64,000 bases of DNA from NCBI RefSeq assembly GCF_042140125.1, contig NZ_CP159473.1, one strand, 5' to 3'. The position numbers and the translations under genes were made by a program. The notes under the pieces were generated by a model. It was given only the letters and a program-made list of their open reading frames with translations. It was not told the origin of the DNA and made no database searches. Positions 25,995 through 35,655 of the stretch are shown here, in pieces (within the stretch, counting starts at the first letter, position 1; the number at the start of each line of letters is the position of its first letter). This stretch comes from Rhodophyticola sp017644125 (GTDB lineage: Bacteria > Pseudomonadota > Alphaproteobacteria > Rhodobacterales > Rhodobacteraceae).

Positions 25995-26080
25995 CCACTC
26001 CCTCCGCCAGCATGATCTGGTTCAGGTTCAAAGGGTTCTTCTCAGCCCGCCAAACGGCAGACGCCCCTGTGTCTCGCGCC
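25995..26080 (-). promoter_or_regulatory. TPP riboswitch upstream of thiM-thiE-thiD-tenA
   Basis: On the minus strand the THI-box blocks read ACACAGGGGCGTC, then GGGCTGAGAAGAACCC, then TTTGAACCTGAACCAGATC, then ATGCTGGCGGAGGGAGTGG. All consensus parts (CUGAGA, ACCUGA, GAUC-like arm) are present. It ends about 65 bases before the GTG of thiM. Confidence 0.95.
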
Positions 26081-26316
26081 CACCATACACAGCCTGCGAG
26101 GTTTGTCATCCGGTGTTGCGGTGGGGCAGGCGGATCCTATTGTCGCATTCGGACGGGACGGGAAATTGCGGGCAGGACGACCGAGACCGCGCAGGCCTGC
26201 GGCCACAGGCGAGGGCTGCAAATCCGCCGATGCGCTATCGCGGTGGCGGGGTCACGTCCCCCGCCAGATTTCAGCGCACCGGCCCCGCGGTTATGGCGGT
26301 TGAGGCGCGGCGTTCT

Positions 26317-29115
26317 TCATATCCCCCGAGGTGGGGATGACGCCCGCGCGCCCGGTGCCGGTGGGCGCGGTCTGGCCCGCCATGCCTTCAGGGCGCGCTT
26401 CTCGATCTCCAGTACCAGAAGGAGAACCGGGCCGACCGCGACGACCATGAGCCCCTGGCTGAGGCTCAGCGGGCGGGTATCGAAAAACGCCTCCATGAAG
26501 GGCGCATAGGTGAAGGCGAATTGCAGCGCCGTCACCGCCACGATCGCGATCAGAACGGGGCGCGTGCCCAGGATCGCCCGGATCGACAGGGATGTGGTGT
26601 TCAGGAACCGCACCGAGAACAGATAGAAAATCTCCATCACCACAAGCGTGTTGACGGCGATCGTGCGGGCCTCTTCAAGGGTTGCGCCGCGAGACTGCGC
26701 GAGGGTGAACATGCCGAAGATGCCGGCGCAGAACAGAAGCGACACGAAGCCGACCCGCCAGAGCACGAAGCGCGACAGGATCGGCTCGTCGGCGGGGCGC
26801 GGCGGGCGGTGCATGATGTCGGGCTCCGCCCCCTCGAAGGCCAGCGCCATGGCAAGAACCACGGAGCTGACCATGTTGACCCAGAGGATCTGGACCGGCG
26901 TGATCGGCAGCGTCAGCCCAAGCAGCAGCGCGAGGATCAGGGCCAGCGCCTCGCCGCCGTTGACCGGCAGCAGGAAGACGATGGCCTTCTTCAGGTTGTC
27001 GTAGACGGTGCGCCCCGCGCGCACGGCCGCCGCTATGGTGGCGAAATTGTCGTCGGCCAGCACGATCTCGGCCGCTTCCTTTGCGGCCTCGGTTCCGGTC
27101 CGTCCCATGGCCACACCGATATCCGCCCGCTTCAGCGCCGGGGCGTCGTTCACGCCGTCGCCCGTCATTGCAACTGCGGCGCCACCCGCCTGAAGTGCCT
27201 CCACCAGCCGCAACTTGTGCTCGGGGCTGGTGCGCGCGAAGACATCGACGCGCTCGGCGGCGGTGCGCAGACCGTCGGTATCCAGCCCGTCGATCTCCCC
27301 GCCGGTCAGGACCTCGTCGCTGTTTTCAAGCCCCAGCCTGCGGGCGATGGCAAGCGCGGTGCCGGCATGATCGCCGGTTATCATCTTCACACGAATACCG
27401 GCGGCGCGGCATTCGGCGACCGCGGCCACCGCTTCGTCTCTGGGCGGGTCGATCAGCCCGACGAGGCCCAGAAGCGTCAGGTCGCCATCCACGTCGTCGA
27501 AGCTCAGCGTCTGTTTTTCGGGGTTGGCGGGTTGGGTGGCGATGGCCAGAACCCGCTGCCCCTCTGCCGCGATCTCATGCGCGCGGGCATGCCAATAGGC
27601 CGCATCAAGCGGCTGGTCGCCATCCTCTTCGCCGTGCTGGGTGGCGCACATGGCGATGATGCGTTCCGGCGCGCCCTTGACGTGGATCGCGGCGCCCCCC
27701 TCGTGGTCGTGATGCAGGGACGCCATGAAGCGGTGGCGCGCGTCGAAGGGGATTGCGTCGGTTTGCGGGTTCGACTGGCGGAGCGCATCGGGATCCTGCC
27801 CGGCCTTCCACCCGAAGGTGACAAGCGCGCCCTCCATCGGGTCGCCATTGGCCGACCAGATCCCGTCGCTTTCGCTGACTTCGGCGTCGTTGCACAGGAT
27901 CGCGCCCCGGGCCAGATCGGACAGTAGCGGATGGGCGGAGACATCCACGTCGCGCCCCTCGAAAGTGATCCCGCCATGGGGCGCATAGCCTGCTCCGGTG
28001 ACCTGATACATCCGCCGTGCCGTGACCACCGAGGCCACGGTCATCTCGTTCTTGGTCAAGGTGCCGGTCTTGTCCGAGCAGATGACCGAGACCGAACCCA
28101 AAGCCTCGATCGCGGGCAGGCGGCGGACGATGGCGCGCCGCTCGGCCATGCCCTGCACCCCGATGGCCAGCGTCACCGTCAGGATCGCGGGCAGTCCTTC
28201 GGGGATCGCCGCGACCGACAGGCCCACAACCGCCATGAAGATGTCGCTGAAGCTCATCCCACTGACGAAATACCCGAAGACGAGGATCAGCGCGGCCACG
28301 ACAAGGATGGCGAAAGTGACGGTGCGCGCGAACCGCTCCATCTGCCTGAGCAGCGGTGTGGACGTGGTTTCGACCGTTTCGAGCAGGTCGCTGATCCGCC
28401 CGATCTCGGTTTCCGCGCCGGTCGCGACAACGATGCCCCGGCCGCTGCCCGCGGCGACCAGCGCCCCGCTGAAGGCCATCGACCGGCGATCGCCGAGTGT
28501 CGCATCCTCGGCGACGGGGTCGGGCGCCTTTTCCACCGCCACGGATTCGCCGGTCAGCACCGCTTCCTGTATCCGTAGCCCGTAGGCGGCGGTAACTCTC
28601 AGATCGGCCGGCACCCTGTCGCCCGGTTCCAGCAGGACCACATCACCCGGTACGAGCTCTTCCGCCGGGACCGAAACCCTGCGGCCGCCCCGCAGCGCCC
28701 GGGCCTCGGGCGCGAGCATGTCGCGGATAGCCGAAAGCGCCCGCTCGGCCCGGCCCTCCTGCACATAGCCAATCACCGCGTTGACCAGAACCACGGCGAG
28801 GATGACGCCGGTATCGACAAGGTGGCCAAGCGCCGCGGTCACCGCCGCCGCGGCCAGCAGGACATAGATCAGCAGGTTATGGAACTGGCGCAGGAACCGC
28901 GCAATGGGCCCCGCCTGCACGGATTCGGGCAGTCTATTGGGGCCATGGCGCTCCAGCCGGTCCGCCGCCTCCGCCACGGACAGGCCCGCAGACCCGGTTT
29001 TCATCTCGCCCTGCACCATGTCGACCGGCCTGCTGTGCCAGGCCGTGGGCGAGGGGGCGGGGTGGCTTTCGACCGGGGAGGCGTCGGCGTCGATACGCGC
29101 GGGATGTTCCGTCAT
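26317..29115 (-). CDS. P2-type cation-transporting ATPase
   Basis: A 932-residue inner-membrane pump. The order is cation-ATPase N-domain (about 25-95), TGES of the actuator (188-191), PEGLP in helix M4 (305-309), the phosphorylation site D348 in DKTGT, the nucleotide-binding domain, and TGDGVNDAPALKRADIGVAMG in the hinge, followed by a six-helix C-terminal domain. PEGLP and the general plan place it with SERCA/PMR1-like calcium or Na/K-type pumps rather than heavy-metal P1B pumps, as there is no CPC. The ion is not decided by sequence. It starts inside the stop of the small HTH gene (ATGA), so the two are co-translated. Confidence 0.9.
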   Translation of the reverse strand: MTEHPARIDADASPVESHPAPSPTAWHSRPVDMVQGEMKTGSAGLSVAEAADRLERHGPNRLPESVQAGPIARFLRQFHNLLIYVLLAAAAVTAALGHLVDTGVILAVVLVNAVIGYVQEGRAERALSAIRDMLAPEARALRGGRRVSVPAEELVPGDVVLLEPGDRVPADLRVTAAYGLRIQEAVLTGESVAVEKAPDPVAEDATLGDRRSMAFSGALVAAGSGRGIVVATGAETEIGRISDLLETVETTSTPLLRQMERFARTVTFAILVVAALILVFGYFVSGMSFSDIFMAVVGLSVAAIPEGLPAILTVTLAIGVQGMAERRAIVRRLPAIEALGSVSVICSDKTGTLTKNEMTVASVVTARRMYQVTGAGYAPHGGITFEGRDVDVSAHPLLSDLARGAILCNDAEVSESDGIWSANGDPMEGALVTFGWKAGQDPDALRQSNPQTDAIPFDARHRFMASLHHDHEGGAAIHVKGAPERIIAMCATQHGEEDGDQPLDAAYWHARAHEIAAEGQRVLAIATQPANPEKQTLSFDDVDGDLTLLGLVGLIDPPRDEAVAAVAECRAAGIRVKMITGDHAGTALAIARRLGLENSDEVLTGGEIDGLDTDGLRTAAERVDVFARTSPEHKLRLVEALQAGGAAVAMTGDGVNDAPALKRADIGVAMGRTGTEAAKEAAEIVLADDNFATIAAAVRAGRTVYDNLKKAIVFLLPVNGGEALALILALLLGLTLPITPVQILWVNMVSSVVLAMALAFEGAEPDIMHRPPRPADEPILSRFVLWRVGFVSLLFCAGIFGMFTLAQSRGATLEEARTIAVNTLVVMEIFYLFSVRFLNTTSLSIRAILGTRPVLIAIVAVTALQFAFTYAPFMEAFFDTRPLSLSQGLMVVAVGPVLLLVLEIEKRALKAWRARPRPPAPGARASSPPRGI

Positions 29116-29327
29116 GACGTCCGGGACCCGGTGCCGTCGGTCCAGCTCGGGGCGCGCGTTGCGTGTTCGTTCACGAACGCCTCAAGGTCCTTCACGGCGA
29201 CCCGGAATTCCCGGCCAAGCTTCACGGCCCGCAGATCCCGCAGGTGAATCCAGCTTCGCACCGTCTGCTCCCGGACTTTCAGAAGCTTCGCGATCTCCTG
29301 CGTGGTCATGAACGGTTTGCTCAACAT
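29112..29327 (-). CDS. Small excisionase-family (HTH_17) DNA-binding protein
   Basis: A 71-residue protein that is almost all helix-turn-helix: MTTQEIAKLLKVREQTVRSWIHLRDLRAVKLGREFRV is the MerR/excisionase-like winged helix. The start at 29327 has AGGAG upstream at a good distance; an ATG six codons earlier does not. It overlaps the cation ATPase gene by 4 bp. No integrase is near, so it is more likely a regulator of the pump operon than a true excisionase. Confidence 0.82.
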   Translation of the reverse strand: MLSKPFMTTQEIAKLLKVREQTVRSWIHLRDLRAVKLGREFRVAVKDLEAFVNEHATRAPSWTDGTGSRTS

Positions 29328-29587
29328 GATCTGCTCCTGAAACATCGACGCTGCAGTGCAATATATGTCGCGAGCGGCTGTTGATAAGTCTCAACGCACC
29401 CCAAACATTGTCAAACAGCATCAACCGCCCTGAAAACACAAGAACTCCCCGGCGCTGCCCGTTTCCTGGTCGAACGCCTGCTGTGGCGGTCGGGCTTTGC
29501 AAGCTGGATGCCTCCAACCGGGCACGAAGGCCGCCGGAGAGCGATCCGGGCGCTGCTCACCCGCAGGTCGGTTCCGGCGCCCTCTGG

Positions 29588-31618
29588 TCAGGATGTCCCG
29601 AACCCTGCCATCTCGGCCTCCGCGCGCCGGTAGACGGGGATCCGCTCAAGCGGGCAGGGGGCCTCGATCCGCTGGCCGCCGGCGTGCCGGGTGCCGGTCC
29701 ACATACAGATCCAGTCGGTGCCGTCCGGCAGATAGACGCGGCGGGTTTCGGCCCCGGCCTCCAGCACCGGGGCCACAAGAAGATCGGGGCCAAGCATATG
29801 GCAATCGGCGATGGTGGCGGCGACGGGATCGTCCGGGAAATCCACCATGAGGGGCCGCATCGGCGGTATCCCCCGTGCGGCCGCGGCGGCCATCTGGCTT
29901 CGCAGATAGGGTCTGAGCCCGGCGCGCAGATGCAGGTAGCGGGTCAGGATGCTTTCCCCCTCCGGGCCGAAGCTCCAGATCTCGTTATCGGCCCCGCCAA
30001 AGCTGAACTCGTGCCCGAACCGCGGGTCGCGCGCCGCGTCCTGGCGGAAACCGTGCAGCCGGAAGATCGGGCAGAAAGCCCCCCACTGGAACCAGCGGAT
30101 CAGCAATTCGCGAAACCCGGCATCGCCGATATCGCCGCCCTTGAAGCCACCGATATCCGTGGTCCACCAGCTGATCCCCGAAAGCGCCATGTTCAGCCCG
30201 GCGGTCAGTTGCCGGGCCAGATCGGCAAAACTCGATCTGACGTCGCCGGACCACACCACCAGCGGAAACCGCTGCGACCCGGCCCATGCGGAGCGCGAGA
30301 GCATGAGCCCGTCGGTCAGGCCGTCGGCGGCGAAGGCCTCGGCATATCCCTGCTGATGCAGGAACGCATAGATATTGGCCACATCGCGCCCGTCCCCCAG
30401 ATGAAAGCGCAGATTGTCGGGATGCATCGGATACATCTCGGGCTCGTTCGCATCGAGCCAGAACGCGTGAATGCCGTGCCGTGCGTACCCTTCCCGCACG
30501 TGTTGCCAGTGAAAGGCGCGCGCCTCCGGGTTTGTCGCATCGTAGAACCGTAGCGGGTTCATCCCGTCGGGCTCCCGATCGTAGAAGATCGATCCGTCCA
30601 TCGCGCCGCGGCGACTGTCCACCAGCCAGCCGTTTTGCACGAATGTGCCATAGGTGTCGGCATTGGCGTTCACCGTCGGCCAGACCGAAACCATGGGTGC
30701 CACGCCCATGTCCCGCAATTCGGCCACCATGGCGGCGGGGTCGGGAAATTCGTCGCTGCGGAAGGTCCATTCGCCCATCTTGGTCCAATGGAAAAAGTCG
30801 ATGACGATGCAGTCAAGCGGCAGGCCGCGGGCCTTGTAGCCGCGCGCCACGCGCAGCACCTCCTCCTGGGTTTCATAGCGCAGCTTGCATTGCCAGAACC
30901 CAAGCGCCCAGTCCGGCAATTCGGGCGGCCGCCCCGTCAAACCGGTATATTCGGTCAGGAGATCGGCGGGTCCGGCGCCCGCGATCACGATGTAATCAAG
31001 CTGTTTCGTCGCCTCCATCACCCATTTCGTGCGGTTTTCGGCAAGCTCCACCCGTCCGACACCGGGGGCGTTCCACAAGACGCCATAACCACGCGACGAG
31101 ATCAGGAAGGGGATGGTGATCTCGGTGTTCTTCTGCATCAGGTCCAGAACGCAGCCCTTGAGATCGAAGCGCCCGTGCTGATGCTGGCCAAGGCCGTGAA
31201 ACCGTTCCCCGTCCTGCGCGGCGAACCTGGTCTCGATGGCCCAGAGATCGCCGGCCTCGGCGGAATGGTGGCGTGTGCCGGGCCAGAGGATATGGGGCAT
31301 CTCCTCTTCCAGCAGAAGCGCGCCGCTGACCCGGTCGCTGACGCGCAGTTCAACGGCGGGGCCCATCCCCCGCGGCACGAGGCGCAATTCGGCCCGCAGG
31401 CGCCCGTTCGTCAGGATCGCGGCCTCGCCGGTGAGGTCGATCGCCGCGTCATGGGCCGGCAACGTCTCCAGCAGCGCACCCGGACGCTCCGTGTCGATGC
31501 GGGCGTTCCTCGTTGCCCGCAGGCGCATGCCATTTGGGCCGATCGGGTCGAGCCAGAGCGTTTCCCCATTATGGCGCGCCACGATGCGGTCGCCATCCCG
31601 GCTGAAGACCTTTTGCAT
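29588..31618 (-). CDS. GH31 alpha-glycosidase, probably alpha-xylosidase
   Basis: A 676-residue glycoside hydrolase without signal peptide, so it acts on imported sugar. The catalytic nucleophile is D389 in FWLDANEPE and the acid/base D459 in WSGDV. The motif HWTKMGEWTF after strand beta-3 is the pattern I associate with the alpha-xylosidase/alpha-glucosidase branch rather than with sulfoquinovosidases. It diverges from xylulokinase, and the operator caaacgtttg lies between them. Likely role: removing alpha-xylose from xyloglucan fragments or isoprimeverose to feed XylA/XylB. Alternative: an alpha-glucosidase. Confidence 0.85.
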   Translation of the reverse strand: MQKVFSRDGDRIVARHNGETLWLDPIGPNGMRLRATRNARIDTERPGALLETLPAHDAAIDLTGEAAILTNGRLRAELRLVPRGMGPAVELRVSDRVSGALLLEEEMPHILWPGTRHHSAEAGDLWAIETRFAAQDGERFHGLGQHQHGRFDLKGCVLDLMQKNTEITIPFLISSRGYGVLWNAPGVGRVELAENRTKWVMEATKQLDYIVIAGAGPADLLTEYTGLTGRPPELPDWALGFWQCKLRYETQEEVLRVARGYKARGLPLDCIVIDFFHWTKMGEWTFRSDEFPDPAAMVAELRDMGVAPMVSVWPTVNANADTYGTFVQNGWLVDSRRGAMDGSIFYDREPDGMNPLRFYDATNPEARAFHWQHVREGYARHGIHAFWLDANEPEMYPMHPDNLRFHLGDGRDVANIYAFLHQQGYAEAFAADGLTDGLMLSRSAWAGSQRFPLVVWSGDVRSSFADLARQLTAGLNMALSGISWWTTDIGGFKGGDIGDAGFRELLIRWFQWGAFCPIFRLHGFRQDAARDPRFGHEFSFGGADNEIWSFGPEGESILTRYLHLRAGLRPYLRSQMAAAAARGIPPMRPLMVDFPDDPVAATIADCHMLGPDLLVAPVLEAGAETRRVYLPDGTDWICMWTGTRHAGGQRIEAPCPLERIPVYRRAEAEMAGFGTS

Positions 31619-31677
31619 TCCGGACCTCGTTTTGTGCAGGATGCCTCAGCGAGGAGGCTAGCCATAGCGGCGACGAA

Positions 31678-31693
31678 TTACAAACGTTTGCAT
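31678..31693. promoter_or_regulatory. Putative LacI-type operator between GH31 and xylB
   Basis: Palindrome core CAAACGTTTG at 31681-31690 in the context TTACAAACGTTTGCAT. A -35-like TTGACC follows at 31693-31698 towards xylB. The same core is found at 35592 and 48434 in front of the other sugar operons. Confidence 0.75.
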
Positions 31694-31751
31694 TGACCGT
31701 TTCCATACCCGATTGCAGGATGCGCGGATGGGACACGAAAGGCGGGGCGAC

Positions 31752-33191
31752 ATGTATCTGGGACTCGATCTTGGCACGACCGGCCTGAAAGCGGTGCTGA
31801 TCGATGGGGAACGCCGCCTGCTGGCCGAGGCGACAGCCCCGCTTTCGGTGTCCCGGCCGCATCCGGGCTGGTCCGAACAGGATCCGGCGGCGTGGATCCG
31901 CGCGGCGGAAACGGTGCTGACGGCGCTGGCGGCGGAGCGGGACCTGTCCGCGCTGCGCGGTATCGGCCTGTCGGGGCAGATGCATGGCGCGGTGTTGCTG
32001 GATGCCGCCGACGCGGTGCTGCGGCCCTGCATCTTGTGGAACGACACACGCGCCCATGGGCAGGCCGCAGAGATGGATGCCGATCCGCGGTTTCGCGCAG
32101 TGACCGGCAACATCGTGTTTCCCGGCTTCACCGCCCCCAAGCTGCGATGGGTCGCGGATGCGGAGCCACGTCTCTTCGCCTCGGTCGCCAAGGTCCTGTT
32201 GCAAAAGGATTACCTCAGGCTCTGGTTGACGGGCGCGCACGTGGCGGACATGTCCGATGCGGCGGGGACAAGCTGGCTCGATACGGGCCGCAGGCTCTGG
32301 GACGAGCGCCTGTTGGCGGCGACGGGTTTGTCGGTCGCGCAAATGCCGCGCCTTGTCGAGGGCTCGGATGTGTCCGGCCACCTGCGCCCGGCGCTTGCCG
32401 GTCGGTTCGGCCTGACCGCGGGCATCCCCGTCGCGGGCGGCGGCGGCGACAATGCGGCGACGGGCGTGGGGATGGGCGTGGTGCGGGCCGGGCAGGCCTT
32501 TGTCAGCCTCGGCACCTCCGGCGTCCTGTTCGCGGCAAATGACGCCTACGCGCCCGCGCCGGAGACGGCGGTTCACACATTCTGCCACGCACTGCCCGAT
32601 ACGTGGCACCAGATGGGGGTGATCCTGTCGGCCACCGATGCGCTGAACTGGTATGCCGGGCTGGTGGGGGAGGATGCGGCCCGGCTGGCCATCTCTCTCG
32701 GCCCGTTGCGCGCACCGGGGGAGACGCTTTTTCTGCCCTATCTCGGGGGGGAGCGGACCCCGCTCAACGATGCCGCGATCCGCGGCGCCTTTCTGGGTCT
32801 TGCCCACGCGACCGACCGGGCGGCGGCGGCGCGCGCCGTGATGGAAGGCGTCACCTTCGCCTTCTGCGATTGCCGGGACGTGTTGGCGGCCACGGGCACC
32901 CGGATCGACGGGCTGATCGCCACCGGCGGCGGGGCGCGGTCGGACTATTGGCTGGCGGCAATCGCCACAGCGCTGGACTGCCCAGTGACATTGCCCGTCG
33001 CGGGGGAGTTCGGCGCGGCCTATGGCGCGGCCCTTCTGGGTCTGATGGCCGCCGAAGACGTGGGCGCGGAGATCGCGGAGCCGCCCGCGACCGCCCGCAT
33101 CATCGCGCCCGAAGCTTCTTTCACGGATGCCTTCAGGGCCGGGCACGCCCGGTACCGCAAGGCGCGAACAGCAATTCAGGGACTGACATGA
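31752..33191 (+). CDS. xylB: Xylulokinase
   Basis: A 479-residue FGGY kinase that phosphorylates D-xylulose. The N-terminal LGLDLGTTGLK (3-13), SGQMHG (74-79) and the catalytic D233 in GGGGDNAATG line up with positions known from E. coli XylB. The start at 31752 is where the phosphate-1 motif begins; an upstream in-frame ATG at 31713 would add residues without homology. It overlaps xylA by 4 bp. A LacI-type operator lies about 60 bp upstream. Confidence 0.93.
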   Translation: MYLGLDLGTTGLKAVLIDGERRLLAEATAPLSVSRPHPGWSEQDPAAWIRAAETVLTALAAERDLSALRGIGLSGQMHGAVLLDAADAVLRPCILWNDTRAHGQAAEMDADPRFRAVTGNIVFPGFTAPKLRWVADAEPRLFASVAKVLLQKDYLRLWLTGAHVADMSDAAGTSWLDTGRRLWDERLLAATGLSVAQMPRLVEGSDVSGHLRPALAGRFGLTAGIPVAGGGGDNAATGVGMGVVRAGQAFVSLGTSGVLFAANDAYAPAPETAVHTFCHALPDTWHQMGVILSATDALNWYAGLVGEDAARLAISLGPLRAPGETLFLPYLGGERTPLNDAAIRGAFLGLAHATDRAAAARAVMEGVTFAFCDCRDVLAATGTRIDGLIATGGGARSDYWLAAIATALDCPVTLPVAGEFGAAYGAALLGLMAAEDVGAEIAEPPATARIIAPEASFTDAFRAGHARYRKARTAIQGLT

Positions 33192-34489
33192 CCGATTTTT
33201 TCCACGGGATTCCGACGCTACGCTTCGAGGGTGTCGAGACCGAGAACGAGTTTGCCTTTCGCCACTACGACCCGGATGCGCGGATCCTGGGCAAACGGAT
33301 GGAAGACCATCTGCGCTTTGCGATCTGCTACTGGCACAATTTCGCATGGCCCGGCAGCGACCCGTTCGGCGGGCAGACGTTCCAGCGGCCATGGTTCGGA
33401 GACACGATGGAACATGCCCGTCTCAAGGCCGATGTGGCGTTCGAGATGTTCCAGAAGCTGGGCGTGCCGTTTTTCTGCTTCCACGATGCCGATATCCGGC
33501 CCGAAGGCGACAGCTTCGCCCAGAACACCGCGCGATTGCGCGAGATGACAGATTATCTTCAGGCCCGGATCGAAGAGACGGGCCTGCGGCTGCTCTGGGG
33601 CACGGCCAATCTGTTTTCCCACCGCCGCTACATGGCCGGTGCGGCCACCAATCCCGACCCGGATGTCTTCGCCTTTGCGGCGGCCACGGTGAAGACCTGC
33701 ATGGATGCCACGCATCAGCTTGGCGGCGAGAATTACGTCCTTTGGGGCGGGCGCGAGGGCTATGAGACATTGCTCAACACCAATCTGCGCCGCGAGCGGG
33801 CGCAGGCCGGGCGGTTTCTTCAGATGGCGGTGGACTACAAGCACAAGATCGGGTTCGCCGGGACCATCCTGATCGAGCCGAAGCCGCAGGAACCCACCAA
33901 GCATCAGTACGATTACGACGTGGCGACGGTTTACGGCTTCCTGAAGGATTTCGGACTTGAGGGCGAGGTGCGGGTGAATATCGAGCAGGGTCATGCGATC
34001 CTTGCCGGTCACAGTTTCGAGCATGAACTGGCGCTGGCGGCATCGCTCGGCATCCTCGGATCGATCGACATGAACCGGAACGATTATCAGTCGGGCTGGG
34101 ACACGGACCAGTTTCCGAACGCGGTGCCCGAGGTTGCGCTGGCCTATTACGAGATCCTCAGGGCAGGCGGGTTCACGACGGGCGGCACGAATTTCGATGC
34201 CAAGCTGCGGCGCCAGTCGCTCGACCCGGCGGATCTGATTCTGGCCCATGCGGGGGCGATGGATATCTGCGCGCGGGGCCTGAAAGCGGCGGCGGCGATG
34301 CTGGAGGATGGCGGGCTGGAGACGGCGCGCGCCGCACGCTATGCCGGCTGGGAGACGCCCGCGGCACAATCCATGCTGCGCAGCGATCTCGACACGATTG
34401 CCGAACGCGTCATCGCCGAGGAGATCAACCCCGAGCCGGTATCCGGCGGTCAGGAGCGGCTGGAAAATCTGGTCAACCGGTTCGTGTGA
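33188..34489 (+). CDS. xylA: Xylose isomerase
   Basis: A 433-residue enzyme converting D-xylose to D-xylulose, of the longer (class II) type. Active-site residues: H99 and D102 in FCFHDAD, and the metal ligand E230 in IEPKPQEPTKHQ. The C-terminal part has SIDMNRND and the GGTNFDAKLRRQS motif. The start is fixed by the ATGA overlap with xylB. Its 3' end overlaps the convergent LacI-type gene by 17 bp. Confidence 0.96.
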   Translation: MTDFFHGIPTLRFEGVETENEFAFRHYDPDARILGKRMEDHLRFAICYWHNFAWPGSDPFGGQTFQRPWFGDTMEHARLKADVAFEMFQKLGVPFFCFHDADIRPEGDSFAQNTARLREMTDYLQARIEETGLRLLWGTANLFSHRRYMAGAATNPDPDVFAFAAATVKTCMDATHQLGGENYVLWGGREGYETLLNTNLRRERAQAGRFLQMAVDYKHKIGFAGTILIEPKPQEPTKHQYDYDVATVYGFLKDFGLEGEVRVNIEQGHAILAGHSFEHELALAASLGILGSIDMNRNDYQSGWDTDQFPNAVPEVALAYYEILRAGGFTTGGTNFDAKLRRQSLDPADLILAHAGAMDICARGLKAAAAMLEDGGLETARAARYAGWETPAAQSMLRSDLDTIAERVIAEEINPEPVSGGQERLENLVNRFV

Positions 34490-35525
34490 GCGGCGCCCGT
34501 TCGATCAGCCGGTGGGATTGACGCAGCAGCAGCTTCGGCGCGATCTCGTGATGCTCGAAGGTTCCGTCCGCGGGCGTGCCATCGACCGCAAGACGGCGCA
34601 GCATCACCTTGCTCAGCAACTCGGCGACATGGCTGTCTTCGGTTGAAAACGTGGACAGCGGCGGCGCGGTATGTTCCGAACCCGGGAAGTTCTGCCCGCC
34701 GAAAACCGTCAGGTCACGGCCCACGATCAGCCCGGCGGCGGCGGCGACACGGTAGACGCCGAATGACAGCAAATCCTGAATGCAGGCGAAGGCGGGGCGC
34801 CGCGGGTTGGGGGCGAGGATCTTCCGGGCGACATCCTCCCCGGCCTGTTCCGTCATTTCGACACGGTGCAGCGTTGGTTCCGGCAGGCCGAGCCGGGCCG
34901 CCTCGGCACATGCGCCGGCGACATAGTTGTCGGCAAAGTTCAGACCTTCGGGCGCTGCCAGCACGTCGATCGGGCCGCTGGCGGAGGCGTGCAGGGCCTG
35001 GATCGCAAGCCGTCCCGCCTCTGCATAGTCGATCTCGACCAGTGGATGACGATCCTGCCAGTCGGTCTGGCCGAAGGTCACGAACGGCATGCCCGATTCC
35101 AGCAGCAGCGCCACCCGCGGGTCTGTCTTGCGGGTCCGGCCCAGAATGATGGCGTCGGCCAGCCTCTCGTCGACGATCTGGCGAACGATATCGACCTCCT
35201 CCGCCCGCTCGCGGGCGGCAAAAACCGCAAGGCTCAGACCGGCATCGCGCAGATGCTGATCCAGCGTCGACAGAAGCTCCAGGAAGATCGGGCTGGCGAA
35301 GCGCTGCTGCGGGGGCGACAACAGCACGGCCACCCGCCCGGATTTGCCCATGCGCAAGGCACGCGCGGCGGCGTTCGGGCGATAATCCAGCTCATCCGCC
35401 AGTTCGCGGACCGCGCGGCGTGTCGCCTCCTTTACCCGCGGGTCGTCGCGCAGCGCGCGCGAGACCGTGGAGACGTCCATACCCAGTTTCAATGCCAGCG
35501 TTTTCAGGCCCACCCGTTTCTGCAT
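34473..35525 (-). CDS. LacI-family transcriptional regulator of the xylose/alpha-xyloside genes
   Basis: A 350-residue repressor. The HTH is at residues 6-27 (GLKTLALKLGMDVSTVSRAL) with the hinge helix NAAARALRMGKSG, followed by a periplasmic-binding-type effector domain. The start at 35525 has AGGAGG upstream. It is convergent with xylA and divergent from the EthD-SDR-GH31 operon, and the palindrome caaacgtttg lies 67 bp upstream of its start. The same site fronts GH31/xylB and the RbsABC-type importer. LacI proteins of this type bind CG-centred palindromes, so this is the most likely regulator of all three units. The effector is probably xylose or a xyloside. Confidence 0.9.
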   Translation of the reverse strand: MQKRVGLKTLALKLGMDVSTVSRALRDDPRVKEATRRAVRELADELDYRPNAAARALRMGKSGRVAVLLSPPQQRFASPIFLELLSTLDQHLRDAGLSLAVFAARERAEEVDIVRQIVDERLADAIILGRTRKTDPRVALLLESGMPFVTFGQTDWQDRHPLVEIDYAEAGRLAIQALHASASGPIDVLAAPEGLNFADNYVAGACAEAARLGLPEPTLHRVEMTEQAGEDVARKILAPNPRRPAFACIQDLLSFGVYRVAAAAGLIVGRDLTVFGGQNFPGSEHTAPPLSTFSTEDSHVAELLSKVMLRRLAVDGTPADGTFEHHEIAPKLLLRQSHRLIERAPLTRTG

Positions 35526-35588
35526 AGGTCCTCCTTGGCGCTCGAAACTTGTGTACATTATGCAGATGCGGCTGGCGAGAGAGCAAAA

Positions 35589-35605
35589 ATCCAAACGTTT
35601 GTATT
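35589..35605. promoter_or_regulatory. Putative LacI-type operator between the LacI gene and the EthD-SDR-GH31 operon
   Basis: Core CAAACGTTTG at 35592-35601, in the context ATCCAAACGTTTGTATTGAC. The trailing TTGACG could be the -35 box for the plus-strand operon, the same arrangement as at xylB. Confidence 0.75.
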
Positions 35606-35655
35606 GACGGGCTGGCGGAATCACCGTCTTCTTGCAGGCAGGAGGTGGGGGTGAC

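Noticed and set aside
31569..33392. Minus-strand frame of 607 codons across xylB
   Set aside because: No domain; xylB on the plus strand has all kinase motifs.
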